64,000 nt of DNA, from the NCBI GenBank assembly GCA_018001015.1, contig JAGNIV010000007.1:62001-126000 (forward strand), given 5' to 3'. The notes beneath the pieces are model-generated. The model was not told where the DNA came from. It saw only the letters and a list, made by a program, of their open reading frames with translations, and ran no database searches. The stretch comes from Phenylobacterium sp. GTDB lineage: Bacteria > Pseudomonadota > Alphaproteobacteria > Caulobacterales > Caulobacteraceae. The first letter of the stretch is position 1. Each line of letters opens with the position of its first letter. The translations under genes were made by a program, and so were the position numbers. This document shows positions 16,175-25,552 of the stretch, in pieces.

Positions 16175-17728
16175 TTAGCCGGAAACCTTGAGCGGCAGGA
16201 AGGTGGTCCGGCCGGCGCGATAGACGCCGATCAGAATGCTGGGCCGGCCGCTCCTTTTCGCGGCGTCGACGGCGCTGGAGAACTCTGACGCCGTGGTCAC
16301 CGGACGGCCACCGGCCACTGTGATGACGTCGTTCTTCCGCAGGCCGCGCTGAGCCGCGTCCGAGGACTGGTCAACGCTGTCCACCACGACGCCACGCAGG
16401 GGGGTGTCGATGTTCAGCCGCGTGCGGGCCGCTTCGTCCAGCGGGGTCAGCTTGAGGCCGAGCACGGCGGGAAGCTGGACCGACGGGCCCGTGGTCCCGC
16501 CACCGCTGCGGGGGCTGCCGGAATTGTCGTTGGCGGCCAGTTCCTTTTCGGTCGGACGCACACCCGAGCGGATGTCCACGGTGCGGCGCTTGCCGTCGCG
16601 GAGCACCTCGACGCGGAGGATGTCCCCGGCGCGGGCCTTGGCGACTTCGCGGGTCAGTTCTGAGGAGGTCTTCACGGTGACGCCGTTGACGGCCACCACC
16701 ACGTCGCCGGGGGCCAGGCCGGCCTTGGCCGACGGGCCGCCGGGGACCAGGTCGGCGACGATCGCGCCCTTCTGACCGGGCATGTCCAGGGCGTCGGCCA
16801 TCTCGGTGGTGAAGTTCTGGATCGAGGCGCCGATATAGCCCCGGGTGATCTTGCCGCCCGAGATCAACGCCTTGGTGGTGGCGTCGGCGACGTCGGCGGG
16901 GATGGCGAAGCCGATGCCCACCGAGCCGCCGGAGGGCGAGAAGATCGCGGTGTTGACCCCGATCACCCGGCCATAGACGTCAAAGGTCGGGCCGCCGGAA
17001 TTGCCCCGGTTGATGGGGGCGTCGATCTGGATGTAGTCGACAAAGGTCTCGCCGATGTCACGGCCATAGGCCGAGATGATGCCGGCCGTGGCGGTGCCGC
17101 CCAGGCCGAAGGGGTTGCCGACGGTGATCACCCAGTCGCCGACGCGCGGCTTGGCCGCGTTCTCGAAGTTCACGAACGGGAAGCTGTCGCCCTTGACCTT
17201 GAGGACCGCCAGATCGGTGCCCTCGTCGCGGCCGACCACGACGGCGTCCAGCTCGCGCTCGTCCTTGAGCACGACCTTGATCTCGTCGGCGTTCTCCACG
17301 ACGTGGTTGTTGGTGACGATGTAGCCGTCGGCGGAGATGAAGAAGCCCGAGCCCGAGGACTGCTGGGTCGGCAGGCGCGGCTGGCCCTTCTCGGTCTTGC
17401 CGCCGTCATCCTCGTCATCGCCGTCAGGGGCGCCGCGCGGCACGATGTCGAAGGGCAGGCCGGGGATCTGGCGGCGCAGGGAGGCGGCGTCGACCTTGGA
17501 GGTGACGTTGATCGAAACCACGGCCGGCGACACCTTCTCGAAGATGTCGGCGAATGAGAGCGGCGCGCCGGGGGGCGGGGCGAAGATCGGGGCGGTTGAG
17601 GCCTTGAGCAGCATCGAGCGATCGAGCGTGTTGTCAGGCTTGCCTACGCCGGCGCCGGCGACAGCGGCGGTGGCGATGCTGACGCCAGCGATGGCGCCCC
17701 AGAGATAGCCGTTCTTCTTCGAGGTCAT
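16175..17728 (-). CDS. degP: Do-like periplasmic serine protease (DegP/HtrA)
   Basis: A 517-residue envelope protease/chaperone that degrades misfolded periplasmic proteins. An N-terminal hydrophobic segment (WGAIAGVSIATAAVAGAGVG) exports or anchors it. The triad is H142 in TNNHVVEN, D172 in GTDLAVLKV and S244 in RGNSGGP; two PDZ domains follow (about residues 285-385 and 430-515). It lies 137 bp downstream of the cytochrome c maturation genes and upstream of a two-component pair, an arrangement like rhizobial cycHJKL-degP. Family length is normal. Confidence 0.93.
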   Translation of the reverse strand: MTSKKNGYLWGAIAGVSIATAAVAGAGVGKPDNTLDRSMLLKASTAPIFAPPPGAPLSFADIFEKVSPAVVSINVTSKVDAASLRRQIPGLPFDIVPRGAPDGDDEDDGGKTEKGQPRLPTQQSSGSGFFISADGYIVTNNHVVENADEIKVVLKDERELDAVVVGRDEGTDLAVLKVKGDSFPFVNFENAAKPRVGDWVITVGNPFGLGGTATAGIISAYGRDIGETFVDYIQIDAPINRGNSGGPTFDVYGRVIGVNTAIFSPSGGSVGIGFAIPADVADATTKALISGGKITRGYIGASIQNFTTEMADALDMPGQKGAIVADLVPGGPSAKAGLAPGDVVVAVNGVTVKTSSELTREVAKARAGDILRVEVLRDGKRRTVDIRSGVRPTEKELAANDNSGSPRSGGGTTGPSVQLPAVLGLKLTPLDEAARTRLNIDTPLRGVVVDSVDQSSDAAQRGLRKNDVITVAGGRPVTTASEFSSAVDAAKRSGRPSILIGVYRAGRTTFLPLKVSG

Positions 17729-17865
17729 AATGCCTTCAATTTCCCTGTGGACCCGTACCGGGCTCCAACAAACCTAGGTTCGATGCCTTAGAGCGCAACC
17801 CACGTGCAAGTTACGTTTAGGTCACGCTGCCAGCAGCAAGGCGACCGATATTGGGCGCAATCGTG

Positions 17866-18312
17866 TCACGTCTGTTCCTTGTCGGCGAGGCTGGCGAGGC
17901 GGGCCGCCTCCTCCTCCGACAATTCGGCGTACGGGCGGGGGGTGTGAAGGTTCCGCAGCAACAGCAGGACGCCCAGGATCACGACGATGAAGGGCGCGGC
18001 CCAGAGGACGCCATTGCCCCAGGAGAAGGTCGGCTTCAGCAGCACGAACTCGCCGTAGCGGTCGGTGAGATAGCTGCGCACCTGATCGTCGGACCTGCCC
18101 GCCTGGATCTGGTCGCGGACCAGGCGGCGCAGGTCGCCGGCCAGCTCGGCCGACGAGTCGTCGATGGACTCGTTCTGGCAGACCAGGCAGCGGACCTCAG
18201 CGAAGATCGCGCGCGCGCGGGCCTCCTGGGCGGGATCGGGCAGGCGTTCGGCGGGATCGGAGGCCGCGGCGATGCAGAAGATCGCGGCGCAGATGGCCAG
18301 CAGCTTCCTCAT
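17866..18312 (-). CDS. ccmH: Cytochrome c maturation protein CcmH (CycL)
   Basis: A 148-residue periplasmic, membrane-anchored thiol protein that helps reduce apocytochrome c before heme attachment. The active RCLVCQ motif has C42 and C45 after a signal peptide, and a C-terminal membrane helix follows (ALWAAPFIVVILGVLLLL-like). ATG 18312 overlaps the ccmF stop as ATGA; the longer open frame upstream lies inside ccmF. It is the last gene of the ccmI-E-F-H run. No ccmG (thioredoxin-like) gene is found here. Confidence 0.92.
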   Translation of the reverse strand: MRKLLAICAAIFCIAAASDPAERLPDPAQEARARAIFAEVRCLVCQNESIDDSSAELAGDLRRLVRDQIQAGRSDDQVRSYLTDRYGEFVLLKPTFSWGNGVLWAAPFIVVILGVLLLLRNLHTPRPYAELSEEEAARLASLADKEQT

Positions 18313-20270
18313 GCGGGCAACGCCCGGCGCCCCACGGCCAGCCGCAGGCGGCGGTCGGAGAGAGAGATGAGACCGCCCAGCGCCATAATGGCGGGGCCCA
18401 GGAAGATCAACAGCGCCCACGGGTTCCAATAGGCGCGCACCAGCCAGACCTCGCCGGGGCGACGCTCGCCCAGCACGACATAGAGGTGGCTCGCCCCCTT
18501 GGAGCAGATGGCGACCTCGGAGGTGGTCTGGCCGCCGGTGGGATAGAATCGGCGCTCGGGCCTGGCCGTGCAGGCCACCGCGCCGTCCTTGCGGGCGATG
18601 ATGGTGGCGCGCTCGGCGTCGTAGTTGGGGCCATCGACGCCCTGGATCCTATCGAGGGTCAGCTCATAGGCGCCGACATTCAGCGTCTGACCCAGGGCCA
18701 GGGTCTCGGCGGCCTCGGCCTTCCAGCTGGTTTCGAAACAGGCGCCCAAGACGAAGACACCCAGGCCCAGGTGGGCGAAGGTCATGCCCCAGGCGCCGCG
18801 CGGCAGGCCGGTGAGGCGCCGCCACGTCTCCGCTCCGGAGCCACGGAAGGCCCGGGTGCGCTCAGCGAGCTCCACCAGGGCGCCGATGATCAGCCAGGCG
18901 CCCATGGCCAGGCCGGCGCTGGCGAGCGCCTTGCGCGGACTTACGACGGCCAAGGCCAGCAGGCCGCAGCCGACCGAGAGCAGGGCCGCGACCCAGAGGC
19001 GTTGGGCCACGCCGAGCGCATCGGCGCGTTTCCAGGCCAGCAGCGGCCCGGCCGGCAACAGGATCAGCAGGGCGGCCATCAGGGGGGTGAAGGTGAGGTT
19101 GAAGAAGGGCGGTCCCACCGAGATCGCCTCTCCGGTCGCGGCCTCGCGGATCAGGGGATAGAGGGTGCCCAGGAGGACGGTGACCGTGGCCGCCGCCAGC
19201 AGGATGTTGTTGAGCACCAGGGCGCTCTCCCGGCTGACGGGAGCAAAGACGCCGCCGGGGCTGAGCGCCGGGGCGCGCCAGGCGAAGAGGGCGAACCCGG
19301 CGCCGGCGGTGACCCCCAGGATCATCAGCAGCAGGACGCCGCGGGTCGGGTCTACGGCGAAGGCATGGACGCTGGTCAGCACGCCCGAGCGCACCAGGAA
19401 GGCCCCCAGCATGGAGAAGGTGAAGGCGCCGAGCGCCAGGAAGACGGTCCAGCCGGCCAGGGCGCCGCGCTTCTCCGTCACGATGGCCGAGTGCAGCAGG
19501 GCCGTGGCGATCAGCCAGGGCATGAAGCTGGCGTTCTCCACCGGGTCCCAGAACCACCAGCCGCCCCAGCCGAGTTCGTAATAGGCCCAGAAGGCGCCGA
19601 GCGTGATGCCCACGGTGAGCAGGCTCCAGGCCATCAGGGTCCAGGGTCGGACCCAGCGGGCCCAGGCGGCGTCGGCGCGGCCCTCCACCAGGGCGGCGAC
19701 GGCGAGGGAGAACACCACCGACATGCCGACATAGCCCGCATAGAGGAAGGGCGGGTGGAAGGCGAGCGCCGGGTCCTGCAGCAGCGGGTTCAGCGAGCGG
19801 CCCTCGATGGGGATCTGGACCAACCGCTGGAAGGGGTTCGAGGCGAAGACGGTGTAGGCGAGAAAGACCGTGCCCAGCGCGCCTTGGGTGGCCACGGTCA
19901 CGGTCTTGAGACCGGGCGGCAGGCCGCGCTTGAATCCGGCGACGGCGGCGCCGAAGCCGGTCAGGGCCAGGCACCAGAGCAGCATGGAGCCCTCGTGGCT
20001 GCCCCAGGTCCCGGCCACCTTGTAGAGCATCGGCTTCTCGGTGTGTGAGTTGGCCGCGACGTTGGCCAGCGAGAAGTCGGAGGTGACGAAGGCGTGCATC
20101 AGGGCGGCGAAGGCCACCGCGACGCAGGCGAAGGCGGCGAGGCCCGCGCCGCCGCCGGCGCCGGCCAACACGCTTGAGCGCCGCCAGCGGCCGACCACGG
20201 ACAGCACCACCTGGGCCAGCGACAGCACCAGGGCGAGGATCAGGGCGAAGGCGCCGGTCTCGGCGATCAT
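18309..20270 (-). CDS. ccmF: Heme lyase subunit CcmF (CycK)
   Basis: A 653-residue membrane protein with many transmembrane helices that, with CcmH/CcmI, attaches heme to apocytochrome c. The tryptophan-rich WWFWDPVENASFMPWL segment that handles heme from holo-CcmE is present. The start is ATG 20270, overlapping the ccmE stop as ATGA; an upstream frame start at 20327 would lie within ccmE. The downstream ATGA overlap with ccmH shows the same coupling. Length agrees with the family. Confidence 0.95.
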   Translation of the reverse strand: MIAETGAFALILALVLSLAQVVLSVVGRWRRSSVLAGAGGGAGLAAFACVAVAFAALMHAFVTSDFSLANVAANSHTEKPMLYKVAGTWGSHEGSMLLWCLALTGFGAAVAGFKRGLPPGLKTVTVATQGALGTVFLAYTVFASNPFQRLVQIPIEGRSLNPLLQDPALAFHPPFLYAGYVGMSVVFSLAVAALVEGRADAAWARWVRPWTLMAWSLLTVGITLGAFWAYYELGWGGWWFWDPVENASFMPWLIATALLHSAIVTEKRGALAGWTVFLALGAFTFSMLGAFLVRSGVLTSVHAFAVDPTRGVLLLMILGVTAGAGFALFAWRAPALSPGGVFAPVSRESALVLNNILLAAATVTVLLGTLYPLIREAATGEAISVGPPFFNLTFTPLMAALLILLPAGPLLAWKRADALGVAQRLWVAALLSVGCGLLALAVVSPRKALASAGLAMGAWLIIGALVELAERTRAFRGSGAETWRRLTGLPRGAWGMTFAHLGLGVFVLGACFETSWKAEAAETLALGQTLNVGAYELTLDRIQGVDGPNYDAERATIIARKDGAVACTARPERRFYPTGGQTTSEVAICSKGASHLYVVLGERRPGEVWLVRAYWNPWALLIFLGPAIMALGGLISLSDRRLRLAVGRRALPA

Positions 20271-20767
20271 GTGACGGGGGACTTTTTCGGAGAGTCGTAG
20301 GCTGGAGCCGCACCGTCGCCGCGCCACTCGCCCTGTTCCTTGAGAGCCTTGGAGACCTCTCGGGGCATGTAGCGCTCATCGTGCTTGGCCAGAACCTGCT
20401 TGGCCTGGAAGACGCCGTCCTCGCGGTAGGCGCCGGTGGCGACGATCCCCTGGCCCTCGCGGAACAGGTCGGGCAGGTCGCCCTGGAAGACGATGCGGTC
20501 CGCGGCGAGGGAGTCGCGGACGGTGAACTCCACGCGGCCGTCGGGATGTTTCAACACGCTGCCCGCCTCCACCAGTCCGCCCAGCTGGACGGTGCGGCCC
20601 ACCGGCGGCTTGGCGGCGTCGGCCTGGCTGGGGGTGTAGAAGAAGGAGATGGAATCCGAGAGGCCCCAGAGCGTCAGGCCGACGGCCAGGGCCAGCACCG
20701 GAGCGATAGCCGCCAGCAGGGTCAGGCGGCGGCGCGCCTTGGGGGACTTGGGCAGCCAGCCGCTCAT
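20267..20767 (-). CDS. ccmE: Heme chaperone CcmE (CycJ)
   Basis: A 166-residue periplasmic heme chaperone anchored by one N-terminal helix (LTLLAAIAPVLALAVGLTLW). It binds heme covalently through the conserved His129 in VLAKHDERYMP, with Tyr133 nearby as usual. It carries heme from CcmABCD to CcmF. Its start overlaps the end of ccmI by 4 bp and its end overlaps ccmF, so the operon is translationally coupled. Confidence 0.95.
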   Translation of the reverse strand: MSGWLPKSPKARRRLTLLAAIAPVLALAVGLTLWGLSDSISFFYTPSQADAAKPPVGRTVQLGGLVEAGSVLKHPDGRVEFTVRDSLAADRIVFQGDLPDLFREGQGIVATGAYREDGVFQAKQVLAKHDERYMPREVSKALKEQGEWRGDGAAPAYDSPKKSPVT

Positions 20768-21840
20768 CGCATGGGTTCCGTCTTGGCGGCCGCGTCGAGG
20801 GCCTGGAGCAGTTCGGGGTCGGCGGCGAACCGTTTGCGGGCGGTGGCCAGGGCGGCGTCGCGCTTTCCGGTGTCGCCGAGCACGGCGTAGGACTTCACCA
20901 GCCGCACCCAGCCCTCGCCGTCGGAGGGATCGGCCTCAAGCTTGGCCGCGAGGCCCGCGACCATGCCGCGGATGGCCGCCATCTGCGGCATGGCGGGCGC
21001 GGGGGCCGGGCCGGTCTCCGCCTGGGAGATCGCCGCGGCGAGCGCGCCACGGCGGGGATCGGTCATGGGCAGGTCGGCCTGCAGGGCGCGCCAGGCGGCG
21101 ATCCCGCCCGCCTTGTCGCCAGCGGCGATGAGGGCGCGGGCCAGGTGGAAGCGCGAGGTGACGGTCTTGGGGTCGAGTTTCAGGGCCTGCTCGAAGGCGC
21201 GCCGGGCCTGGGGCGTGACCTCGCCGCCCCCCTGGGCCACCTGGGCTTCGCCCAGCAGTTCCCAGAGGTCGGAGCGCTCGGGCGCCAGTTCGATGGCGCG
21301 GCGCAGGGCGCGGGCCGCGCCCGATGGGTTGTCGGAAGCGGCATGGGCCATGGCCAGATAGTGGAAGCCCTCGGGGTCCCTGGGCCGCTCCACCGTCAGG
21401 GCCTGGAGGACGGCGGCCATTTCGGGCGCCGACAGGGTCGCGGGATCGGTGGCGCGCCAGGCCGCCAACCGCGACCTGAAGGTCTGGTCAGGATAGCCGG
21501 GCGAACCGACCCAGAAATATAGGCCGAGCGCGATGAGCGGGACCAGGGCGGCCACGGCCAGCACCGGCTTGCGCAGGGCCGCGTCCGTCGTCCACGGACG
21601 GACGTCCGCGTCGGCGGCGTGCAGCAGGCGCCGGGCGGCCTCGGCATGGGCGCCCTTGCGCTCACCCGGGGCGATCAGGCCACGGTCGGCAAGGTCGTCG
21701 ATCTCGGTGAGCTGACGGCGATAGAGGGCCAGCGTCGGATCCTGGGACCCGGCGTTCAGCGCGGCTTGCGCGGCGGCATGCAGGACGAGGCCGGCCGCAA
21801 CGGCGGAGATGAGAGCGGCGGCCACCCAAAAGGCGATCAT
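20764..21840 (-). CDS. ccmI: Cytochrome c maturation TPR protein CcmI (CycH)
   Basis: A 358-residue apocytochrome-binding chaperone. Two N-terminal helices (residues about 3-22 and 92-112) flank a cytoplasmic loop with LYRRQLTEIDDLADRGLI, the ccmI signature; TPR-like repeats in the periplasmic part include PEGFHYLAMAHAASDNPSGA. It opens the ccmI-ccmE-ccmF-ccmH operon, 46 bp after the hypothetical gene upstream, and may share its transcript. Confidence 0.9.
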   Translation of the reverse strand: MIAFWVAAALISAVAAGLVLHAAAQAALNAGSQDPTLALYRRQLTEIDDLADRGLIAPGERKGAHAEAARRLLHAADADVRPWTTDAALRKPVLAVAALVPLIALGLYFWVGSPGYPDQTFRSRLAAWRATDPATLSAPEMAAVLQALTVERPRDPEGFHYLAMAHAASDNPSGAARALRRAIELAPERSDLWELLGEAQVAQGGGEVTPQARRAFEQALKLDPKTVTSRFHLARALIAAGDKAGGIAAWRALQADLPMTDPRRGALAAAISQAETGPAPAPAMPQMAAIRGMVAGLAAKLEADPSDGEGWVRLVKSYAVLGDTGKRDAALATARKRFAADPELLQALDAAAKTEPMR

Positions 21841-21886
21841 GATGGGCGTTTAGCGGAAACCGGGATCGAGCGCGAGGTCCGTAAGA

Positions 21887-23266
21887 CTACTCAGCCGCGA
21901 TGCCGGCCGTGGGCTTGATGGCGCCCAGGGCGGCGGTGGCCCGGCGGCGGATCACGTCGCCGGAACGCGGGTCGCGCAACAGGGTCGAGCAGTCGGCCGC
22001 GACGGTGAGGAAGGCGCGGGCGATCTCCGGGTCGGCCACCTCGCCCTCACGCAGCAGGGACAGCGCCTCCTCGACATAGTCGTCGATGGTCTCACCCATC
22101 TTCTCCACCACCTTGGCGCGGGTGGAGGCGAAGCCGCCGTAGTTGGCGCTGGAGCGGATCGACTCGATGAAGGTCAGCAGGGTGACGGCGCGGGTGACGG
22201 CCTTCTCCTCCGGCTCGCTGGTGAAGCGCGGCAGGCTCTTCATGCTGCGGGCGACACGCACGCTGTGCGACGGCAGGGCCTGGCCCATCACCTTGTCGGC
22301 CTCCCGCAGGCGGCCCTCGACCACACCCGCCAGGGCCTTCTTCTGCTTCTGGACGCGGCCGCCCCAGCCGCCTTCCTTGCCAAGATCGACGGAGTTCTCG
22401 ATCTCGGCGATCTGCAGGGTGATCAGTTCGACGGTGGCGCCTGCGTCGCGGCCGGCCTGGGGCCCGCCGCTCAGGTCGAGCTGAGCCACCTTGGTGAGGT
22501 TCCGGTCAATCAGGTCCATGAGCTGCTCGGCGAAGACCGAGAACTCCGAGGCGGCAAGATAGTGTTCGGTGGGGCGGTCCATCACCGCCGAGACGATGCG
22601 CAGGATGGTCCAGGGCTCGGCCAGCTGGGCGGCCAGCATCTCGAAGAACCGAGGGCCCGCGTCATCGGAGATGGCGACGGCGTCCTTATAGGCCAGACGC
22701 GCGGCGGCGGCGCGCTCTTCGGTGGTCCGGCTGATCCAGTCCGGCAGGCGCAGGGTGGCCTCGCGGATGATGGACGACAGCGCCAGGCAGGACAGCAGCA
22801 GTTCGGTCCCGTCTTCGCGGCTGGCGTCGGCCAGGTCAGCGGCGGCGGCGAAGTCGCGCTGCTCGCGGGCGCGCAGTCCGTCCGCGGCGGCGCTCACCAG
22901 GATATCGAAGGGCTCGGTGGAGGTCACGTCGGCCCGGTAGTCGACGAGCGTCCGCTCAGCCTTGAGGATCGCGGTGGGGCAGGTTTCCTTCAGGCCGCGC
23001 CAGATCAGGGCCAGGACGCGGGGCGGGAAACTGATGTGGTCCTGGTCGGCGGCCCCGGCCACGCACAGCGGGGCGATCGGCGACAGGACAGCGTTGCGCA
23101 GACGGCGGTCGGCGACCTCGCTCTCCACGAGACGGCGGACGCCAGCCAGGACAGAGTCCCCGGAGGCGGCGGCCAGCGCATTCTGCAAACCGCCGACGAT
23201 CTTGTCGGGCGCCGATTCGACAAGATGGCGGACGATTTCGATCTTGCGGTCAGACAGACCGGACAT
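21887..23266 (-). CDS. Conserved helical protein of unknown function upstream of ccmI
   Basis: A 459-residue, almost entirely helical, acidic protein with no signal peptide or membrane helix. I do not recognise a domain. It has Ala/Leu/Glu-rich segments in repeating arrays (for example AVTLLTFIESIRSSANYGG and VEEALSLLREGEVADPEIARAF), reminiscent of the helical repeats of DUF2336 proteins in this genome, but without a match I can claim. It begins 85 bp after the FeuQ-like kinase gene on the same strand and ends 46 bp before ccmI, so it may belong to either transcript. Confidence 0.75.
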   Translation of the reverse strand: MSGLSDRKIEIVRHLVESAPDKIVGGLQNALAAASGDSVLAGVRRLVESEVADRRLRNAVLSPIAPLCVAGAADQDHISFPPRVLALIWRGLKETCPTAILKAERTLVDYRADVTSTEPFDILVSAAADGLRAREQRDFAAAADLADASREDGTELLLSCLALSSIIREATLRLPDWISRTTEERAAAARLAYKDAVAISDDAGPRFFEMLAAQLAEPWTILRIVSAVMDRPTEHYLAASEFSVFAEQLMDLIDRNLTKVAQLDLSGGPQAGRDAGATVELITLQIAEIENSVDLGKEGGWGGRVQKQKKALAGVVEGRLREADKVMGQALPSHSVRVARSMKSLPRFTSEPEEKAVTRAVTLLTFIESIRSSANYGGFASTRAKVVEKMGETIDDYVEEALSLLREGEVADPEIARAFLTVAADCSTLLRDPRSGDVIRRRATAALGAIKPTAGIAAE

Positions 23267-23350
23267 TGGAACGCTCCAGGCGCGATCGGGGACGCGCGTC
23301 GCCGAAGAACATGGTTCGGACCGGGTTAAGGCTTTCCAAAGGCTGAGTAA

Positions 23351-24739
23351 TCAAGCCTCGGCCCGGGGAAGCTCCAGGACCACCGAGAGACCGCCAAGCC
23401 TTCCCTCGTCAAGCCTGAGGGAGCCGCCATAGGCCCGGGCGAGTTCGTCGATGATGTTGAGGCCCAGCCCCGAACCGGGCGCGCTTTCGTCCAAACGGGC
23501 GCCCCGCTGAACCGCGGCTTCACGTTCGGCGGGAGACAGGCCCGGGCCATCATCCTCCACGGAAAGCCTTAGCCGCTCAGGAGTTAGGATCTCCGTGCGG
23601 ACCCGGACCCGGCCCTTGCACCACTTGGCGGCGTTTTCCATGGCGTTGCCGGCCAGCTCCAGGAGGTCCTGGCGTTCCCCCAGGAAATAGAGATCGTCCT
23701 CGGCGTCCCAGTCGATGGTGACGCCCTTGTCCTGGAAGATTCGCTCCAGGGTCCGTGACAATTCGTCCAGGACATCGGCCACCGATGTCCGCTCCCCCGA
23801 ACCTTGGGTGCGGGCGGCCGCCCGAGCCCGACGCAGATGGTGATCGACCTGCTGCCGCATCGCCTCCGACTGGCGGCTCACGACCTCGGCCAGGGGTCCG
23901 GGCTGGGCCTGAGACTCGGCCAGCATGACCGAGAGCGGGGTCTTCAGGGCATGGGCCAGGTTGCCGACGTGCGTCCGCTGACGCTCCACGACCTCCTGGT
24001 TATGGGCCATGAGCGCATTGAGCTCGTCGGCCAGCGGCTTCAACTCGGTGGGATAGACGCCCTCGATGCGCTCTCGCTTGCCGCGCCGGACATAGGCCAC
24101 CTCGTGGCGTAGGGCGAAGAGCGGGGTGAGGCCGACCCGGACCTGGATCACCACGGCGGCCACCATGCCGACGCCGAGCAGCAGGAAGGCGACGGACGTC
24201 GCGGTCATGAAGTTGCGGATGTCGCGGTCGACAGGACTGCGGTCCTCAGCGGCCATGAACACCACCGGGGTCTTGCCGCCCGGCAGTTCGGCCCGGGTCG
24301 CCATGGCGCGGAGAGGCTCGTTCAGGGGGCCGCGCGTGTCGTAAAAAATGGGTTTGCCCGGATCGGCGGCCAGCCGCAGGGCCAGGTCGGGCGGGGACTT
24401 CAGCTCGCTGTCCCATAGGGAGCGGGAGCGGACGCGGGTCTTGAGCAACCCGTTCACCGGCTCGCTGATCTGCCAGTACTTGCCGGAATAGGCGCGCAGG
24501 GCCCGCAGATCGGTCAGGGCCGGCGCCAGGGGCAGCTTGGTGGCGTCGTCGATCGTCGTACCGGCGGTGAGGTTATCGATCAGCTCGACCAGGCCCTGGT
24601 CGAACCGACGGATCGCCGCCTGCTGGAACAGCATCGAGAGCACCAGCGCCGTGACCAGCAGGACCGCCAGCGACCAGCCGGCGGCCAGGATCACCAGCCG
24701 CCGGACAAGGGAGGGTCGGCGAAGGAACTCGAATCTCAC
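23351..24739 (-). CDS. Sensor histidine kinase, FeuQ/PhoQ-like
   Basis: A 462-residue membrane kinase. Helix 1 is about residues 13-35, a periplasmic sensor of some 140 residues follows, helix 2 is about residues 175-195, then HAMP, HisKA with GNLAHALKTPLSVML (phosphorylated His) and HATPase with ENAAKW, DDGPGL and GSGLGLNI. The NLAHALKTPL box is typical of the PhoQ/FeuQ group. GTG 24739 overlaps the stop of its regulator (GTGA). In rhizobia feuPQ lie near cycHJKL-degP, matching the position here. Confidence 0.88.
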   Translation of the reverse strand: MRFEFLRRPSLVRRLVILAAGWSLAVLLVTALVLSMLFQQAAIRRFDQGLVELIDNLTAGTTIDDATKLPLAPALTDLRALRAYSGKYWQISEPVNGLLKTRVRSRSLWDSELKSPPDLALRLAADPGKPIFYDTRGPLNEPLRAMATRAELPGGKTPVVFMAAEDRSPVDRDIRNFMTATSVAFLLLGVGMVAAVVIQVRVGLTPLFALRHEVAYVRRGKRERIEGVYPTELKPLADELNALMAHNQEVVERQRTHVGNLAHALKTPLSVMLAESQAQPGPLAEVVSRQSEAMRQQVDHHLRRARAAARTQGSGERTSVADVLDELSRTLERIFQDKGVTIDWDAEDDLYFLGERQDLLELAGNAMENAAKWCKGRVRVRTEILTPERLRLSVEDDGPGLSPAEREAAVQRGARLDESAPGSGLGLNIIDELARAYGGSLRLDEGRLGGLSVVLELPRAEA

Positions 24740-25428
24740 GAGCCGGCCGCCTGGCCCTCCAGCTCTTCAGGCGGCGCGGTGAGGCGATAGCCCAGGCCGC
24801 GCACCGTATCGATGCGGTCGGCGCCGATCTTTTTGCGCACCCGTCCGATGAACACCTCGATGGTGTTGGAGTCGCGGTCGAAGTCCTGGTCGTAGAGGTG
24901 TTCCACCAGCTCGGTGCGGCTGATCACCCGGCCCTGGTGCATCATCAGATAGTGCAGCAGGCGGTATTCCAGCGAGGTCAGGCGCAGGGGCTCGCCATTG
25001 ACGGTCGCCCGCGCGGCGCGGGGATCCAGGCGCAGACCGCCCACCGACAGGCTGGGAGCCGCATGGCCGGCCGAGCGGCGCAGCAGGGCCCGCAGGCGGG
25101 CCAGCAGTTCCTCGGTGTGGAAGGGCTTGGTGAGGTAGTCGTCGGCCCCGGCGTCGAAGCCGGCCACCTTTTCGCTCCAGGCGCCGCGGGCGGTGAGGAT
25201 CAGCACCGGGACGGCCATGGCGCCACGCCGCCAGCGCTCCAGGACCGAGACCCCGTCCACCTTGGGCAAACCCAGGTCGAGGATCACCGCGTCATAGGGC
25301 TCGGTCTCGCCCAGGAACTGGGCCTCCTCACCGTCGGGGGCGTGATCGACGGCGTAGCCGGCGTCGCCCAGGGCGGCCTTCAGTTGCCGCGACAGGTCCG
25401 GATCGTCTTCGACCAGCAGGATACGCAT
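24736..25428 (-). CDS. OmpR-family response regulator, FeuP/PhoP-like
   Basis: A 230-residue regulator with receiver (VEDDPDL, phospho-Asp in AVILDLGLPKVDG, Lys in LTKPFHTEE) and winged-helix output (LYDQDFDRDSNTIEVFIGRVRKKIG, VRGLGYRL). The DQDFDRDSNTIEVF run is characteristic of the FeuP/PhoP branch. It is coupled to the kinase downstream by a GTGA overlap. A dispersed palindrome and the PepSY gene lie upstream on the same strand. Confidence 0.9.
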   Translation of the reverse strand: MRILLVEDDPDLSRQLKAALGDAGYAVDHAPDGEEAQFLGETEPYDAVILDLGLPKVDGVSVLERWRRGAMAVPVLILTARGAWSEKVAGFDAGADDYLTKPFHTEELLARLRALLRRSAGHAAPSLSVGGLRLDPRAARATVNGEPLRLTSLEYRLLHYLMMHQGRVISRTELVEHLYDQDFDRDSNTIEVFIGRVRKKIGADRIDTVRGLGYRLTAPPEELEGQAAGS

Positions 25429-25448
25429 GGGAACCTCCTAGAGCCTCT

Positions 25449-25552
25449 CTGCTTCAGATGAAATCATCTGAAGCAGATGAACAGGCTCGTCGTATTTGCG
25501 CTTGGAGCGTGACGGGCGCCCGAACCGGTGTCCACTTCGGGCTGTCACGCTC
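25449..25552. repeat. Dispersed double-hairpin repeat, copy 2
   Basis: Hairpin CTGCTTCAGATG/CATCTGAAGCAG (25449-25460, 25465-25476), then GAGCGTGAC/GTCACGCTC (25505-25513, 25544-25552) around ACCGGTGTCCACTT. Same layout as the copy at 16059-16155 and, like it, placed between a response-regulator start and the stop of the gene upstream. Confidence 0.8.

Noticed and set aside
18486-20048. 520-codon open frame on the plus strand opposite ccmF
   Set aside because: Low-complexity Gly/Gln/Arg product, no family features, fully antisense to a clear ccmF; high GC leaves antisense frames open.
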